Source of the DNA: an uncultured Bacteroides sp.
GTDB lineage: Bacteria > Bacteroidota > Bacteroidia > Bacteroidales > Bacteroidaceae
NCBI GenBank assembly: GCA_947074345.1
Contig: CAMTPH010000020.1
Span: 1-37,226 of the forward strand
Reading direction: 5' to 3'
DNA: 37,226 nucleotides
This document shows, piece after piece, positions 1-7,910 of the stretch. Both the position numbers and the translations under genes were made by a program. The number at the start of each line of letters is the position of its first letter. The first letter of the stretch is position 1. Below the pieces are notes generated by a model. The model ran no database searches, was not told the origin of the DNA, and saw only the letters and a list, made by a program, of their open reading frames with translations.

Positions 1-3000
1 GGATAAACACCTCTATCAATACCAAGTGATGTGCCACCTGAAGAGATTTCAGGATCAAATCCATCATATTTAGTAAATGTTACTAAGTTTTCGGCTGCTA
101 CATAAATACGTAGATTAGAAATAAATACTCTATTGGTAAGTCTTTGAGGGAGTGAATATCCAAGTTGGACATTCTTGAGTCGGAAATAGCTTCCGTCTTT
201 CACATACAAGTCTGATGATTGCCAATTTACATTATCACCTATAACGAAACGAGGAATCTTGTTAGATGTGCCTTCACCTGTCCATCGTGCTAATATCCAT
301 TCGGGTAAATTAGATGAGGATATATCAGTACGGCGTGTTGCATCAAATATTTGATTGCCTTTTGTTCCTTGCCACAACATATTAAAATCAAATCCTTTAA
401 ATGTGGCATTGATGTTAAGACCAAATGTCCAATCGGGCATACCTTTACCAATTTTAGTACGGTCGTCAGCATCAATTACACCATCACCATTAACATCGAC
501 AAAGCGTACATCACCGGGTACTGCATTGGGTTGAATCATTGATGCATTGCCATCAGCATTGGTATATGTGTAAGCTCTCACTTCATCCATGTTTTGGAAT
601 ATACCAGCTGTTTTGTATCCATAGAAATATGGGAAAGGTAATCCGTTTTGAGCACGAGTGATTGTTCCAGTGCCTTGAAAACTGTCTAAGTTTTCCCATC
701 CTGACTCATTGCCGTATTCAATCAATTTATTTTTTAAGTAAGTTGCATTACCACCAAATCGAATGCTCCAATCTTTTCGTACAATACGATAAGATGCTTC
801 CATCTCTACACCTTGGTTTTCCATTTTTCCTACATTGCCGATGGGCTTAGATTCTCCAACATATGAAGGGATATTCATCTCCATCAACATACCATTTGTC
901 TTCTTTTTATAGTAATCGATGGTGAAGGTGAGGGCATTGTTAAGGAAGCCAAAGTCGAATCCTATGTCAAACTGTTCAGACTCTTCCCATTTTAAATCGG
1001 GATTGGCCAAACCACTTGCTTTTACTCCATTAATCATAGACTCTCCGGTACCAAGAATGTAATTGTTGTTGGCAGAAGTCAAAACGGTATACATGAAATT
1101 ACCAATGTTCTCATTACCATTCTTACCCCAAGAGAAACGTAGTTTAGCGTTGCTCAACCAATCAATACGATTTTCCATAAACTTCTCATTTGTAATGTTC
1201 CAACCGGCAGATACAGATGGAAATACTGCATAATGATTATTTGAACCGAAGCGAGATGAACCATCTCTACGAATTGTGAATTGAAGCATATAGCGTTCAT
1301 CGTAGTTGTAATTGATTCGTCCGAACATAGATGCTAATGTGGCTTTTGCATTAGCTCCTCCGTATACGTACATGTGACCATCTTCTTGTAAACCATTACA
1401 GTAATCAATGTATGCTTTTTCTCCTGTCATATCTATCATTCCTCGGCGATTACCACCAAGATAGAAACCATTACTTTTTTTAGCTGATTGACCTAATAAT
1501 ACTGAGATTGTGTTTTTCCCAAATGCTTTATCGTAGGTAAGCATGTTCTCTAATTGCCATACTGTACCTCTACTACTGTTAGAATATACATTAGTAAAAG
1601 TAGAATTATTGTTGGCTGTCAAATAATATAGTTTATTATATCCATCGTTCCCCCAGAATGCTAAATCTGCACCATATGAAGTGCGGAATTTTATTCCATT
1701 CCAAATAGCTAGTTCAGCAGTGAAATTGGCAACGAACTTATGCGACCATCCTTTGTTAGCAGGCAATGAAAGAAGAGCAAGCGGGTTAACCATCTCATTA
1801 AAATCAGTGCCAGCCAAAGTGTATAGTTTTCCATTGTTAGGATCGTACATTGGAGTATAAGCGCTATTTGTGGAGTAAAGGTCTAATTGATCTTGCGCGG
1901 CTTGTCCTTCTGCATAAACAGTTAGGATAGGAGAAAGAGATAAGGCGCTACCAAGTGCCGAGCCATACGATGAATTGGTTTCAATACCGGTTGATTTAAC
2001 ACGTGCATATGAAATATTAGAAGTCAATTTTAGACTGTTGAGCCAATTGCGCGTTTTATTTTCAAACAGTGTATAATTGTTATTGCTTCTTAATGTCAAT
2101 CGTTCATAATTAGAACGTCCATAATTTCCACCCACTATACCATCTTGTTTGAAAAAACCAAGTGATAAAAGATAACTCAATTTCTCACCGGCTCCGCTGA
2201 GACTAACTTGATTAGACATGATAGGGGCATCATAATTGAATGTTTCCTTTTGCCAATTGGTACCGGCTCCGTATGAATATGGATCATTGTACTTAGGTGC
2301 TTGTCCTGAATTCATTAGTCCCTCATTCATCATAATGGCGTATTCTGTAGCATTCAATACCGAACGTTCCTTCCAAGGACGTTGCCAACCATACGAGAAA
2401 TCATAAGTTAGTGATGTTTTACCTAATTGTCCGGTTTTAGTTGTAACTAAAATCACACCATTAGCTGCACGTGCTCCATATACTGCACCCGATGCAGCAT
2501 CTTTTAAAACTTCTATAGATTGAATATCGCTTGGGTTAAGATAATCTATACCACCTTCAATAGGCATACCATCTACAATATAAAGAGGATCAGAATTATT
2601 GATAGTACCGATACCACGAATACGAATTTGTGAAGATGCGCCTGGTTGCCCTGATGATGCAGTTGCTGTAACACCTGAAACTAAACCTTTCAATGCATTA
2701 TCTACTCTCGAAGAACTGATTTTACTTAAATCATCAGCTGATACTTTGGCTATAGCAGCGGTAACCACACTTTTCTTTTGTACACCATAACCAACGACTA
2801 CTACTTCATCCAAAATTTCAAAGTCTTCTTGTAGAGTGATTTTAAGAAAGGCTTGCCCTTTTACCTCTACATCCTTATGTTTATATCCGATATAAGATAT
2901 CGACAAAACTCCGTTATCAGGAACTGACAAACTGAAATTTCCATCAAGATTGCTAACTGTTCCAACAGATAGATTACTCTTTAACACAATATTTACCCCC

Positions 3001-3116
3001 GGTAAGGGTTCATTATTCGAACCACTTACTACTATGCCTTTAACCTCTATATTTTGAGAATAGGCAGAGAATAAGATAAGGTTCAATAGTAAAACTATTA
3101 ACGATAACTTTTTCAT
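1..3116 (-). CDS. SusC-like TonB-dependent outer-membrane receptor (3' end outside window)
   Basis: About 1038 codons are visible, reading in frame from the ATG at 3114-3116 to the window edge without a stop. The usual SusC length suggests only about 10-25 residues are missing. In order: a signal peptide (MKKLSLIVLLLNLILFSAYS, then Q), a carboxypeptidase-regulatory-like domain (about residues 25-100, with EPLPGVNI and LSISYIGYK), a TonB-box-like DEVVVVGYG, a plug domain with IRIRGIGTINNSDPLYIVDGMP and VLKDAASGAVYGARAANGVILV, then a long beta-barrel. The late motif GDVRFVDVNGDGVIDADDR is typical of SusC proteins. Such receptors import oligosaccharides or other large ligands together with a SusD lipoprotein, whose gene would lie beyond position 1. 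The substrate cannot be told from this sequence. The regulator at 3377-6268 lies directly upstream on the same strand and is the likely controller. Confidence 0.96.
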   Translation of the reverse strand, partial: MKKLSLIVLLLNLILFSAYSQNIEVKGIVVSGSNNEPLPGVNIVLKSNLSVGTVSNLDGNFSLSVPDNGVLSISYIGYKHKDVEVKGQAFLKITLQEDFEILDEVVVVGYGVQKKSVVTAAIAKVSADDLSKISSSRVDNALKGLVSGVTATASSGQPGASSQIRIRGIGTINNSDPLYIVDGMPIEGGIDYLNPSDIQSIEVLKDAASGAVYGARAANGVILVTTKTGQLGKTSLTYDFSYGWQRPWKERSVLNATEYAIMMNEGLMNSGQAPKYNDPYSYGAGTNWQKETFNYDAPIMSNQVSLSGAGEKLSYLLSLGFFKQDGIVGGNYGRSNYERLTLRSNNNYTLFENKTRNWLNSLKLTSNISYARVKSTGIETNSSYGSALGSALSLSPILTVYAEGQAAQDQLDLYSTNSAYTPMYDPNNGKLYTLAGTDFNEMVNPLALLSLPANKGWSHKFVANFTAELAIWNGIKFRTSYGADLAFWGNDGYNKLYYLTANNNSTFTNVYSNSSRGTVWQLENMLTYDKAFGKNTISVLLGQSAKKSNGFYLGGNRRGMIDMTGEKAYIDYCNGLQEDGHMYVYGGANAKATLASMFGRINYNYDERYMLQFTIRRDGSSRFGSNNHYAVFPSVSAGWNITNEKFMENRIDWLSNAKLRFSWGKNGNENIGNFMYTVLTSANNNYILGTGESMINGVKASGLANPDLKWEESEQFDIGFDFGFLNNALTFTIDYYKKKTNGMLMEMNIPSYVGESKPIGNVGKMENQGVEMEASYRIVRKDWSIRFGGNATYLKNKLIEYGNESGWENLDSFQGTGTITRAQNGLPFPYFYGYKTAGIFQNMDEVRAYTYTNADGNASMIQPNAVPGDVRFVDVNGDGVIDADDRTKIGKGMPDWTFGLNINATFKGFDFNMLWQGTKGNQIFDATRRTDISSSNLPEWILARWTGEGTSNKIPRFVIGDNVNWQSSDLYVKDGSYFRLKNVQLGYSLPQRLTNRVFISNLRIYVAAENLVTFTKYDGFDPEISSGGTSLGIDRGVY

Positions 3117-3171
3117 AAATTATAAAATTAAGATTAACAAGTGTCTTTTTATGTTTCTATTCGAGACATTA

Positions 3172-3179
3172 CAAATATA
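3172..3179 (-). promoter_or_regulatory. Bacteroides-type -7 box for the susC-like gene
   Basis: On the minus strand this reads TATATTTG, a full match to the Bacteroides -7 consensus TAnnTTTG. It would start transcription near 3166, leaving a leader of about 50 nt before the ATG. I see no clear TTG -33 element at the expected distance, which fits a promoter that needs an activator bound at the upstream repeats (3220-3318). Confidence 0.55.
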
Positions 3180-3219
3180 GACTGTAACACTTTGTTCTCT
3201 TAAAAATAATCTATTCTAA

Positions 3220-3318
3220 AATACGTCAGTTAGTAAATATGAATACGTTATTAATACGTCAAATTATATTATATGACTGATTATCTGTGATATATATATA
3301 CGTTAATCAATACATCAA
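3220..3318. repeat. Phased AATACGTYA direct repeats, candidate activator array
   Basis: Five direct copies of a hexamer, ATACGT (four times) and ATACAT (once), begin at 3221, 3243, 3254, 3298 and 3310. The steps are 22, 11, 44 and 12 bp. The surrounding bases are also alike, giving the consensus AATACGTYAA. Steps near multiples of 11 bp place the copies on one face of the helix. The array lies upstream of the susC -7 box at roughly -55 to -145. The obvious candidate to bind it is the HTH protein encoded next door, but that is inference. Confidence 0.6.
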
Positions 3319-3376
3319 TCTCTATATTATCGCTAAGTTTAATGCTCGGAATGAAAGACTGATAAATTAATATATT

Positions 3377-6268
3377 TTAAATTTTGCTGTTCAGATATTC
3401 CGTTAGACTATCTTCTCTTTCTAAATTAAACTTTTTGCGGAGTCGATAGCGTATGGTTTCTACACCACGTATTGATATATTAAGTAAAGGTGCTATTTCT
3501 TTAGTTGCGAGATTCATAATTAAATAAGCACACATCATTCTTTCATTAAGTGATAAATCTGCATGTTTAGCACTTAGTCTTTTCATGAAATTATTGTGTA
3601 TTAAATCGAATTGTTCTTCTATACGTTTCAATACATCATCACTCTGTATGTTTGAATCAATTTTGCTATTAATAATCATCAATTGCCGTTTACTATCTTT
3701 TGATGCTTCTCCCTTTAGTACAGACGATACTTTAAGAACTTCTACTTTAATTTCTTTCAGCATTTCATTTTTTCTAACAAAGTTAATCATGAGATTGGCC
3801 ATTTCTTGGCTCTTGTGCTGTAAGTCATGTTGAAGCTTTTCCTTCTCTAATTCCATAATTTGTCTTTCTTGGCGTTCTTTTTCTGCTTCATAGACTTTTT
3901 CCATATGTGAGAGTTCGCTATTCTTTTCTATTTCTAATTGCATTCTTTTTTTCTTTAAGCGTTTATCTTCCCATAGATAAGCTAGCCAAACTGCAATAAT
4001 AATAAGGATTACATATAAGACATAAGCAATTGTGGTACGATACCAAGGAGCCATAATTGTAAATCCAATTTCATCTTGTGAGACTGTTCCACCTGGATGT
4101 ATGATCTTTACTTCAAATAAATAATCCCCTTCTGGTAAATTGCTATACTCTTTTATGCTAGTGAAAGTGTAATCAGACCATTCTCCTTTGTTAAGACGGT
4201 ATTGATATCTAATATCGTCATATAAGGAATAAAGCGATTGTCCATATTCAAACCGCACCGAGTTATTTTCATGTTCAATTATCAAGTTAGGTTTTCGTTC
4301 AAGATAGTTTGCTGTATATATCAATGAATCTTTAGGATAAGTAAGATAAATACTTTCGATAAAAACAGTATGTTGATTCTTATTTATAACTTTCTTTTGG
4401 GGGATAGAAAACAAAGCAAAACCATTCTCATTGGGAATTATAAATAAAGAGTCAGTGGCAGTGATTATTTTCTCATAGGTTGGAACAAGCTCTAATATAG
4501 ATTGGTGAATAGAATGAATATTTGTTTCCATCCCTTTTTTATATGTATTCAAGTTGGCTACACATATTTCATGCGAACTAAGACTTATTAGTTTGTTATT
4601 GTATTCCTTTAAATATGAATAGGCAACATTACTATTAAGCAATTGATTGATATCACTAGCCTCTACCATCTGATCTTTTAGATAGTCGTATTGGAAAACA
4701 CCTTCAGAAGTAGTGAAGTAGATATTCTTCTTTATTTTAAATATACTACATCCTTTAAAGTGGTCAAGATTATTATCTTTGCCATACCATTTTTTGCTTT
4801 TTACTGATGATAAGTCTTCAGATAATTCAATTCGCATGACATTATCGCCATCTTGAATCCAAAGTATTTGAGGTGATTCTTGTTCGAATACTCTGCATGA
4901 CTCTTCTAATCCCTTTATCTTATGAAGTACATTCCATTGATTGTTTGTTTTTTCCATTACATACATACCGTCATATACACCTACCAATAGTTGATGTTTA
5001 TTATTCTCAACAAGTTGGCATGACCATACACCTGTTATGTTAGAAATACGTTTTAATATTCCATTCTCTATTTGGAAGATGCCTCTATCGTGCAAACAAA
5101 ACAGATCGTCGCCAATAGCACAAAGATCCCATACTTGTCCACTTGATTGTTGTACCGATTTAATATCAGGCAGATTATCGTCCAATAAGATAGGATATGA
5201 AGTATAATACAATCCACGATTTGTTCCTAAATATAGAATATCATCTTTGACTATGGCCGTATAACCTGTGCCATAAGAGTGCGGATAAGAATAAAGATTA
5301 GTAAAAGGAGAGTTGATGCAAATATAATTAATGCCATTATCAAGTCCTGCCCATAGATTACCCGTGTTATCAAATGTTAGTGATAAGACGGTATTATTAC
5401 GCAATCCATTGTTTTCATTGAAATATTTAAGTTGATTGGTTTCTGTATCAATAAGCAATATACCTTTATGTATAGTTCCTAAAGCAATTAGATGATCATA
5501 GATAGTAATGCAGAAAACTTCATTCTTTAGCATGAATTCTTCAGCTCCAGTAAATAAAGGTGTTAGTGTTTGTTTGTTCCAATAAAATAATCCATGATAG
5601 GCTGTTACAATAATAATACCTTCTTTATATGGAACAATGCCACGTATGCGTTCATTTGATAGAGCTTCGGCACCTTGAAGAGGGAATAGTGTATTCCCGA
5701 CTAAAACTTTAACACCTTGGCTTGTACCTAAATATAGTGTACCATTTACAATACTTGAGCAATCTATTTTTTCTTCAGAGTCTATATAAGTGTATTTATC
5801 ATTGATGCATTTCACAATACATCCATCGGCTTGAAAATATAGTATATTATCATTCTCATGAATTCCCCATATATTGCCAACTTGTTTATCTGATTCATTA
5901 AGCGAGTCCGACATGCAACAATAAACCATTTCGCCTGAAGATGCAGGTTGAAAATAACCGAACTCGTTAATCCCTCCTACATATATTCGTTTTTGTAAGC
6001 TTGATGAAAGTACAGATCTTACACTCTTTTGATTGTTTAATTTGAACATATTCCAGTTACTACCATTAAATTGTAGTAAACCGTTTGAATTAGCAAAGTA
6101 TGTCCATGTATTATTATAAGAATCTATTTGCCATGTTTGTGCACCACGACCAAATAAGCTTTTGTCAAAATTGATGACGAAGCTATTCCATTCGGCATAA
6201 ACATATGAGGGGGCATAGCAAATTAAACATACAAAGACAATTATCCCTTTGATTGATAATGTTTTCAT
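3377..6268 (-). CDS. Membrane-spanning sensor-regulator: propeller, Y_Y_Y domain, LuxR-type HTH, no kinase
   Basis: 963 residues. An N-terminal signal sequence (about 1-25) is followed by a long region of two-component-regulator propeller repeats (about 30-640), a Y_Y_Y Ig-like domain (about 655-740, with IRYQYRLNKGEWSDYT), one transmembrane helix (about 744-766), a charged coiled coil (about 767-845) and a LuxR/GerE-like helix-turn-helix at the C-terminus (about 898-963, with NLATKEIAPLLNISIRGVETIRYRLRKKF). It resembles Bacteroides hybrid two-component sensors in its periplasmic half, but histidine kinase, receiver and AraC domains are absent. A periplasmic ligand would therefore signal across the inner membrane directly to a DNA-binding domain, as proposed for one-component SusR-like regulators. 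It sits upstream of the susC-like gene on the same strand with a 260-bp gap. The ligand is unknown. Confidence 0.9.
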   Translation of the reverse strand: MKTLSIKGIIVFVCLICYAPSYVYAEWNSFVINFDKSLFGRGAQTWQIDSYNNTWTYFANSNGLLQFNGSNWNMFKLNNQKSVRSVLSSSLQKRIYVGGINEFGYFQPASSGEMVYCCMSDSLNESDKQVGNIWGIHENDNILYFQADGCIVKCINDKYTYIDSEEKIDCSSIVNGTLYLGTSQGVKVLVGNTLFPLQGAEALSNERIRGIVPYKEGIIIVTAYHGLFYWNKQTLTPLFTGAEEFMLKNEVFCITIYDHLIALGTIHKGILLIDTETNQLKYFNENNGLRNNTVLSLTFDNTGNLWAGLDNGINYICINSPFTNLYSYPHSYGTGYTAIVKDDILYLGTNRGLYYTSYPILLDDNLPDIKSVQQSSGQVWDLCAIGDDLFCLHDRGIFQIENGILKRISNITGVWSCQLVENNKHQLLVGVYDGMYVMEKTNNQWNVLHKIKGLEESCRVFEQESPQILWIQDGDNVMRIELSEDLSSVKSKKWYGKDNNLDHFKGCSIFKIKKNIYFTTSEGVFQYDYLKDQMVEASDINQLLNSNVAYSYLKEYNNKLISLSSHEICVANLNTYKKGMETNIHSIHQSILELVPTYEKIITATDSLFIIPNENGFALFSIPQKKVINKNQHTVFIESIYLTYPKDSLIYTANYLERKPNLIIEHENNSVRFEYGQSLYSLYDDIRYQYRLNKGEWSDYTFTSIKEYSNLPEGDYLFEVKIIHPGGTVSQDEIGFTIMAPWYRTTIAYVLYVILIIIAVWLAYLWEDKRLKKKRMQLEIEKNSELSHMEKVYEAEKERQERQIMELEKEKLQHDLQHKSQEMANLMINFVRKNEMLKEIKVEVLKVSSVLKGEASKDSKRQLMIINSKIDSNIQSDDVLKRIEEQFDLIHNNFMKRLSAKHADLSLNERMMCAYLIMNLATKEIAPLLNISIRGVETIRYRLRKKFNLEREDSLTEYLNSKI

Positions 6269-6289
6269 GGTATTAGAATTCGATTATTA

Positions 6290-6319
6290 CAAAGTTATAC
6301 TTTTTTTTGTATTAACAAT
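6290..6319 (-). promoter_or_regulatory. Promoter of the sensor-regulator gene
   Basis: On the minus strand, TAACTTTG (6290-6297) matches the Bacteroides -7 consensus. ATTG (6316-6319) supplies a TTG -33 element 18 bp upstream. Predicted initiation near 6284 gives a short leader of about 16 nt before the ATG at 6268. Confidence 0.5.
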
Positions 6320-6405
6320 TTATTTGTTCTATATGATGAGATTGAACTATTCTTTCATTTCTCAAAATAACCACAAGTTTTGTTTGAACTAACCATGCAA
6401 TGATA

Positions 6406-6425
6406 ATGTTATATTAATGTAACAT
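6406..6425. promoter_or_regulatory. Inverted repeat upstream of the small unknown gene
   Basis: ATGTTA and TAACAT are perfect 6-bp arms separated by 8 bp, ending 17 bp before the ATG at 6443. It could be an operator or a chance AT-rich palindrome. The right side contains TGTAACATTT (6418-6427), the same 10-mer found in the candidate HcpR operator at 16796-16805. Confidence 0.3.
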
Positions 6426-6442
6426 TTAAATTCTATACCAGT

Positions 6443-6691
6443 ATGGAGAAATATCTTATTCACAGCAATGAGCTGCATCTGATCGACAGAGATAAGATTC
6501 ATCAGGCAGTAGCACAAATGGTAGATACACTGGGATTAGCAGCAGGATCCACCGAAGATTTTAATCTTTATAAAGTTGTAGAAGACTATTTTACTGACCT
6601 GGAGAAGCGGGATAAGATAAATCATCTTTTAAAAATAAAGGATGACGCTTATGAGTTAAGAGCCGAATTGGGTGAGAAAATATTCCAATAA
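6443..6691 (+). CDS. Small protein of unknown function (82 aa)
   Basis: I do not recognise a family. The protein is highly charged and predicted helical, without a signal peptide, membrane segment or cysteine, so it should be cytoplasmic. It contains VVEDYFTDLEKRDKINHLLKI. It starts at an ATG 175 bp from the divergent regulator gene and stops just before a strong hairpin. Being a free-standing ORF bounded by a terminator and without an overlapping competitor supports a real gene. The function is open. Confidence 0.75.
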   Translation: MEKYLIHSNELHLIDRDKIHQAVAQMVDTLGLAAGSTEDFNLYKVVEDYFTDLEKRDKINHLLKIKDDAYELRAELGEKIFQ

Positions 6692-6705
6692 ACCCGTGCT
6701 AAAAG

Positions 6706-6749
6706 CAACTGCCCGAATATAACGAGATGTATATTCGGGCAGTTGTTTT
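6706..6749. terminator. Bidirectional terminator between convergent genes
   Basis: CAACTGCCCGAATAT (6706-6720) pairs perfectly over 15 bp with ATATTCGGGCAGTTG (6731-6745) around a 10-nt loop, followed by TTTTA on the plus strand. It separates the small ORF (plus) from the mscS gene (minus) and probably serves both. Confidence 0.85.
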
Positions 6750-6765
6750 ATTTAGTATATGATAC

Positions 6766-7695
6766 TTAGTTTTTAGCTTGGTGAACAGTAAGCTGTGGGA
6801 ATGGGAATCCAATGCCTTGTTCATTAAACACCTGATAGATTTGTTTATTGATTTCAAATTGTACAGGCCAGTAGTTTTCTGATTTAACCCATCCACGAGC
6901 AATGATGTTTACGCTGCTAGAGTCTAATGCATGAAGCGCAACAAATGGAGCTGGATCATCAAGGATTCTTTTATCAGCTTTCAAGATCTCTTGTACAACC
7001 TTTTCTACTTTATCATAATCTTCACCATATTCTACACCAACAATCCATTCTACACGGCGTATTTTTTGATTCGTGTAGTTAGTAACCACACCACTACTTA
7101 GCGGTCCATTAGGGATGTAGACCGTTTTGTTGTCGGCGGTATTTAAGATAGTATGAAATATTTGAATTTCTTTTACGGTACCAGCTACACCTTGGCATTC
7201 AATCCATTCGCCAATACGGTAAGGTTTAAATAATAAGATAACCAATCCACCTGCAAAGTTTTGTAAGTTACCCGATAAGGCCATACCGACAGCAACACCG
7301 GCAGATGCAAGAAGAGCAGCAAACGAAGTTGTTTCAAGTCCTAGTGCTCCAATAACTGATACAATCAATAGAACAGTTAGTGAAATTCTCACTAAGCTCA
7401 TGGTGAATGTTTTTACGCTTACATCAACTTTGCGTTTATCCATCATCTTACTTATAAACCTTTGAAGTAAGCCAATCAAGAAACGACCAACAATGAAAAC
7501 GATTATAGCTTTTAAAATATTACCTCCGGCACCGATAGCAGCATTTAGTAGTTGCTGACCGATATCCTCTAATTTCTCAATACCAATTTTTCCTTCTACT
7601 ACTTCTTCTACAACTTCGGTAACAGCCAACTGGGTAGTGTCAACTTTGTTACTGATAGTATCAGCTGCAGTATTTAATAAATCTAGAAACAGCAT
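6766..7695 (-). CDS. mscS: MscS-family small-conductance mechanosensitive channel
   Basis: 309 residues. An N-terminal stretch of about 60 residues precedes three membrane helices. These end in the pore helix with the Gly/Ala-rich MscS pattern (FAALLASAGVAVGMALSGNLQNFAGG, two runs joined). The conserved beta domain follows (LFKPYRIGEWIE, then IQIFHTILNTADNKTVYIPNG) and the cytoplasmic cage domain continues to the C-terminus. Length and architecture match the short E. coli MscS class. The channel opens on hypo-osmotic shock to release solutes across the inner membrane. The gene is monocistronic, convergent with the small ORF and divergent from the thiamine operon. Confidence 0.95.
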   Translation of the reverse strand: MLFLDLLNTAADTISNKVDTTQLAVTEVVEEVVEGKIGIEKLEDIGQQLLNAAIGAGGNILKAIIVFIVGRFLIGLLQRFISKMMDKRKVDVSVKTFTMSLVRISLTVLLIVSVIGALGLETTSFAALLASAGVAVGMALSGNLQNFAGGLVILLFKPYRIGEWIECQGVAGTVKEIQIFHTILNTADNKTVYIPNGPLSSGVVTNYTNQKIRRVEWIVGVEYGEDYDKVEKVVQEILKADKRILDDPAPFVALHALDSSSVNIIARGWVKSENYWPVQFEINKQIYQVFNEQGIGFPFPQLTVHQAKN

Positions 7696-7798
7696 AAATA
7701 ATTTGTGTTAGTTAATAAGTTAATAAATAATAGCGCGCAAAATTAGTTCATTTAGAGTTAAAATAAAACTATTTTTATGTACCTTCATTTAAAATATC

Positions 7799-7806
7799 TA
7801 ATTTTG
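7799..7806 (+). promoter_or_regulatory. -7 box of the thiamine operon promoter
   Basis: TAATTTTG matches TAnnTTTG and lies just upstream of the TPP aptamer, so the transcript would begin at about 7812 with the riboswitch as its first structure. No convincing -33 TTG was found. Confidence 0.5.
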
Positions 7807-7815
7807 TATTGATTC

Positions 7816-7896
7816 ACAAAGAGGGGGTGCCTTAAAATAGCGGGCTGAGAACATACCCATAGAATCTGATCCGGGTAATGCCGGTGTAGAGAAACT
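7816..7896 (+). ncRNA. TPP riboswitch (THI element)
   Basis: The conserved TPP aptamer parts appear in order: GGGGGTGCC (7823-7831), GGCTGAGA (7843-7850), ATACCC (7853-7858), CTGATCCGGGTAATGCCGG (7866-7884) and GTAGAGAAAC (7885-7894). Binding of thiamine pyrophosphate should repress the downstream uptake genes. The aptamer ends about 17 nt before the ATG at 7911 and no separate terminator hairpin fits in between. Control of translation initiation is therefore more likely than premature termination. Confidence 0.96.
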
Positions 7897-7910
7897 TATA
7901 TTACATCAAA

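Noticed and set aside
7735..7746. Possible -7 box for the mscS gene near GCGCGCAAATTAG
   Set aside because: On the minus strand the TA is one base out of register with TTTG, so it does not match TAnnTTTG.
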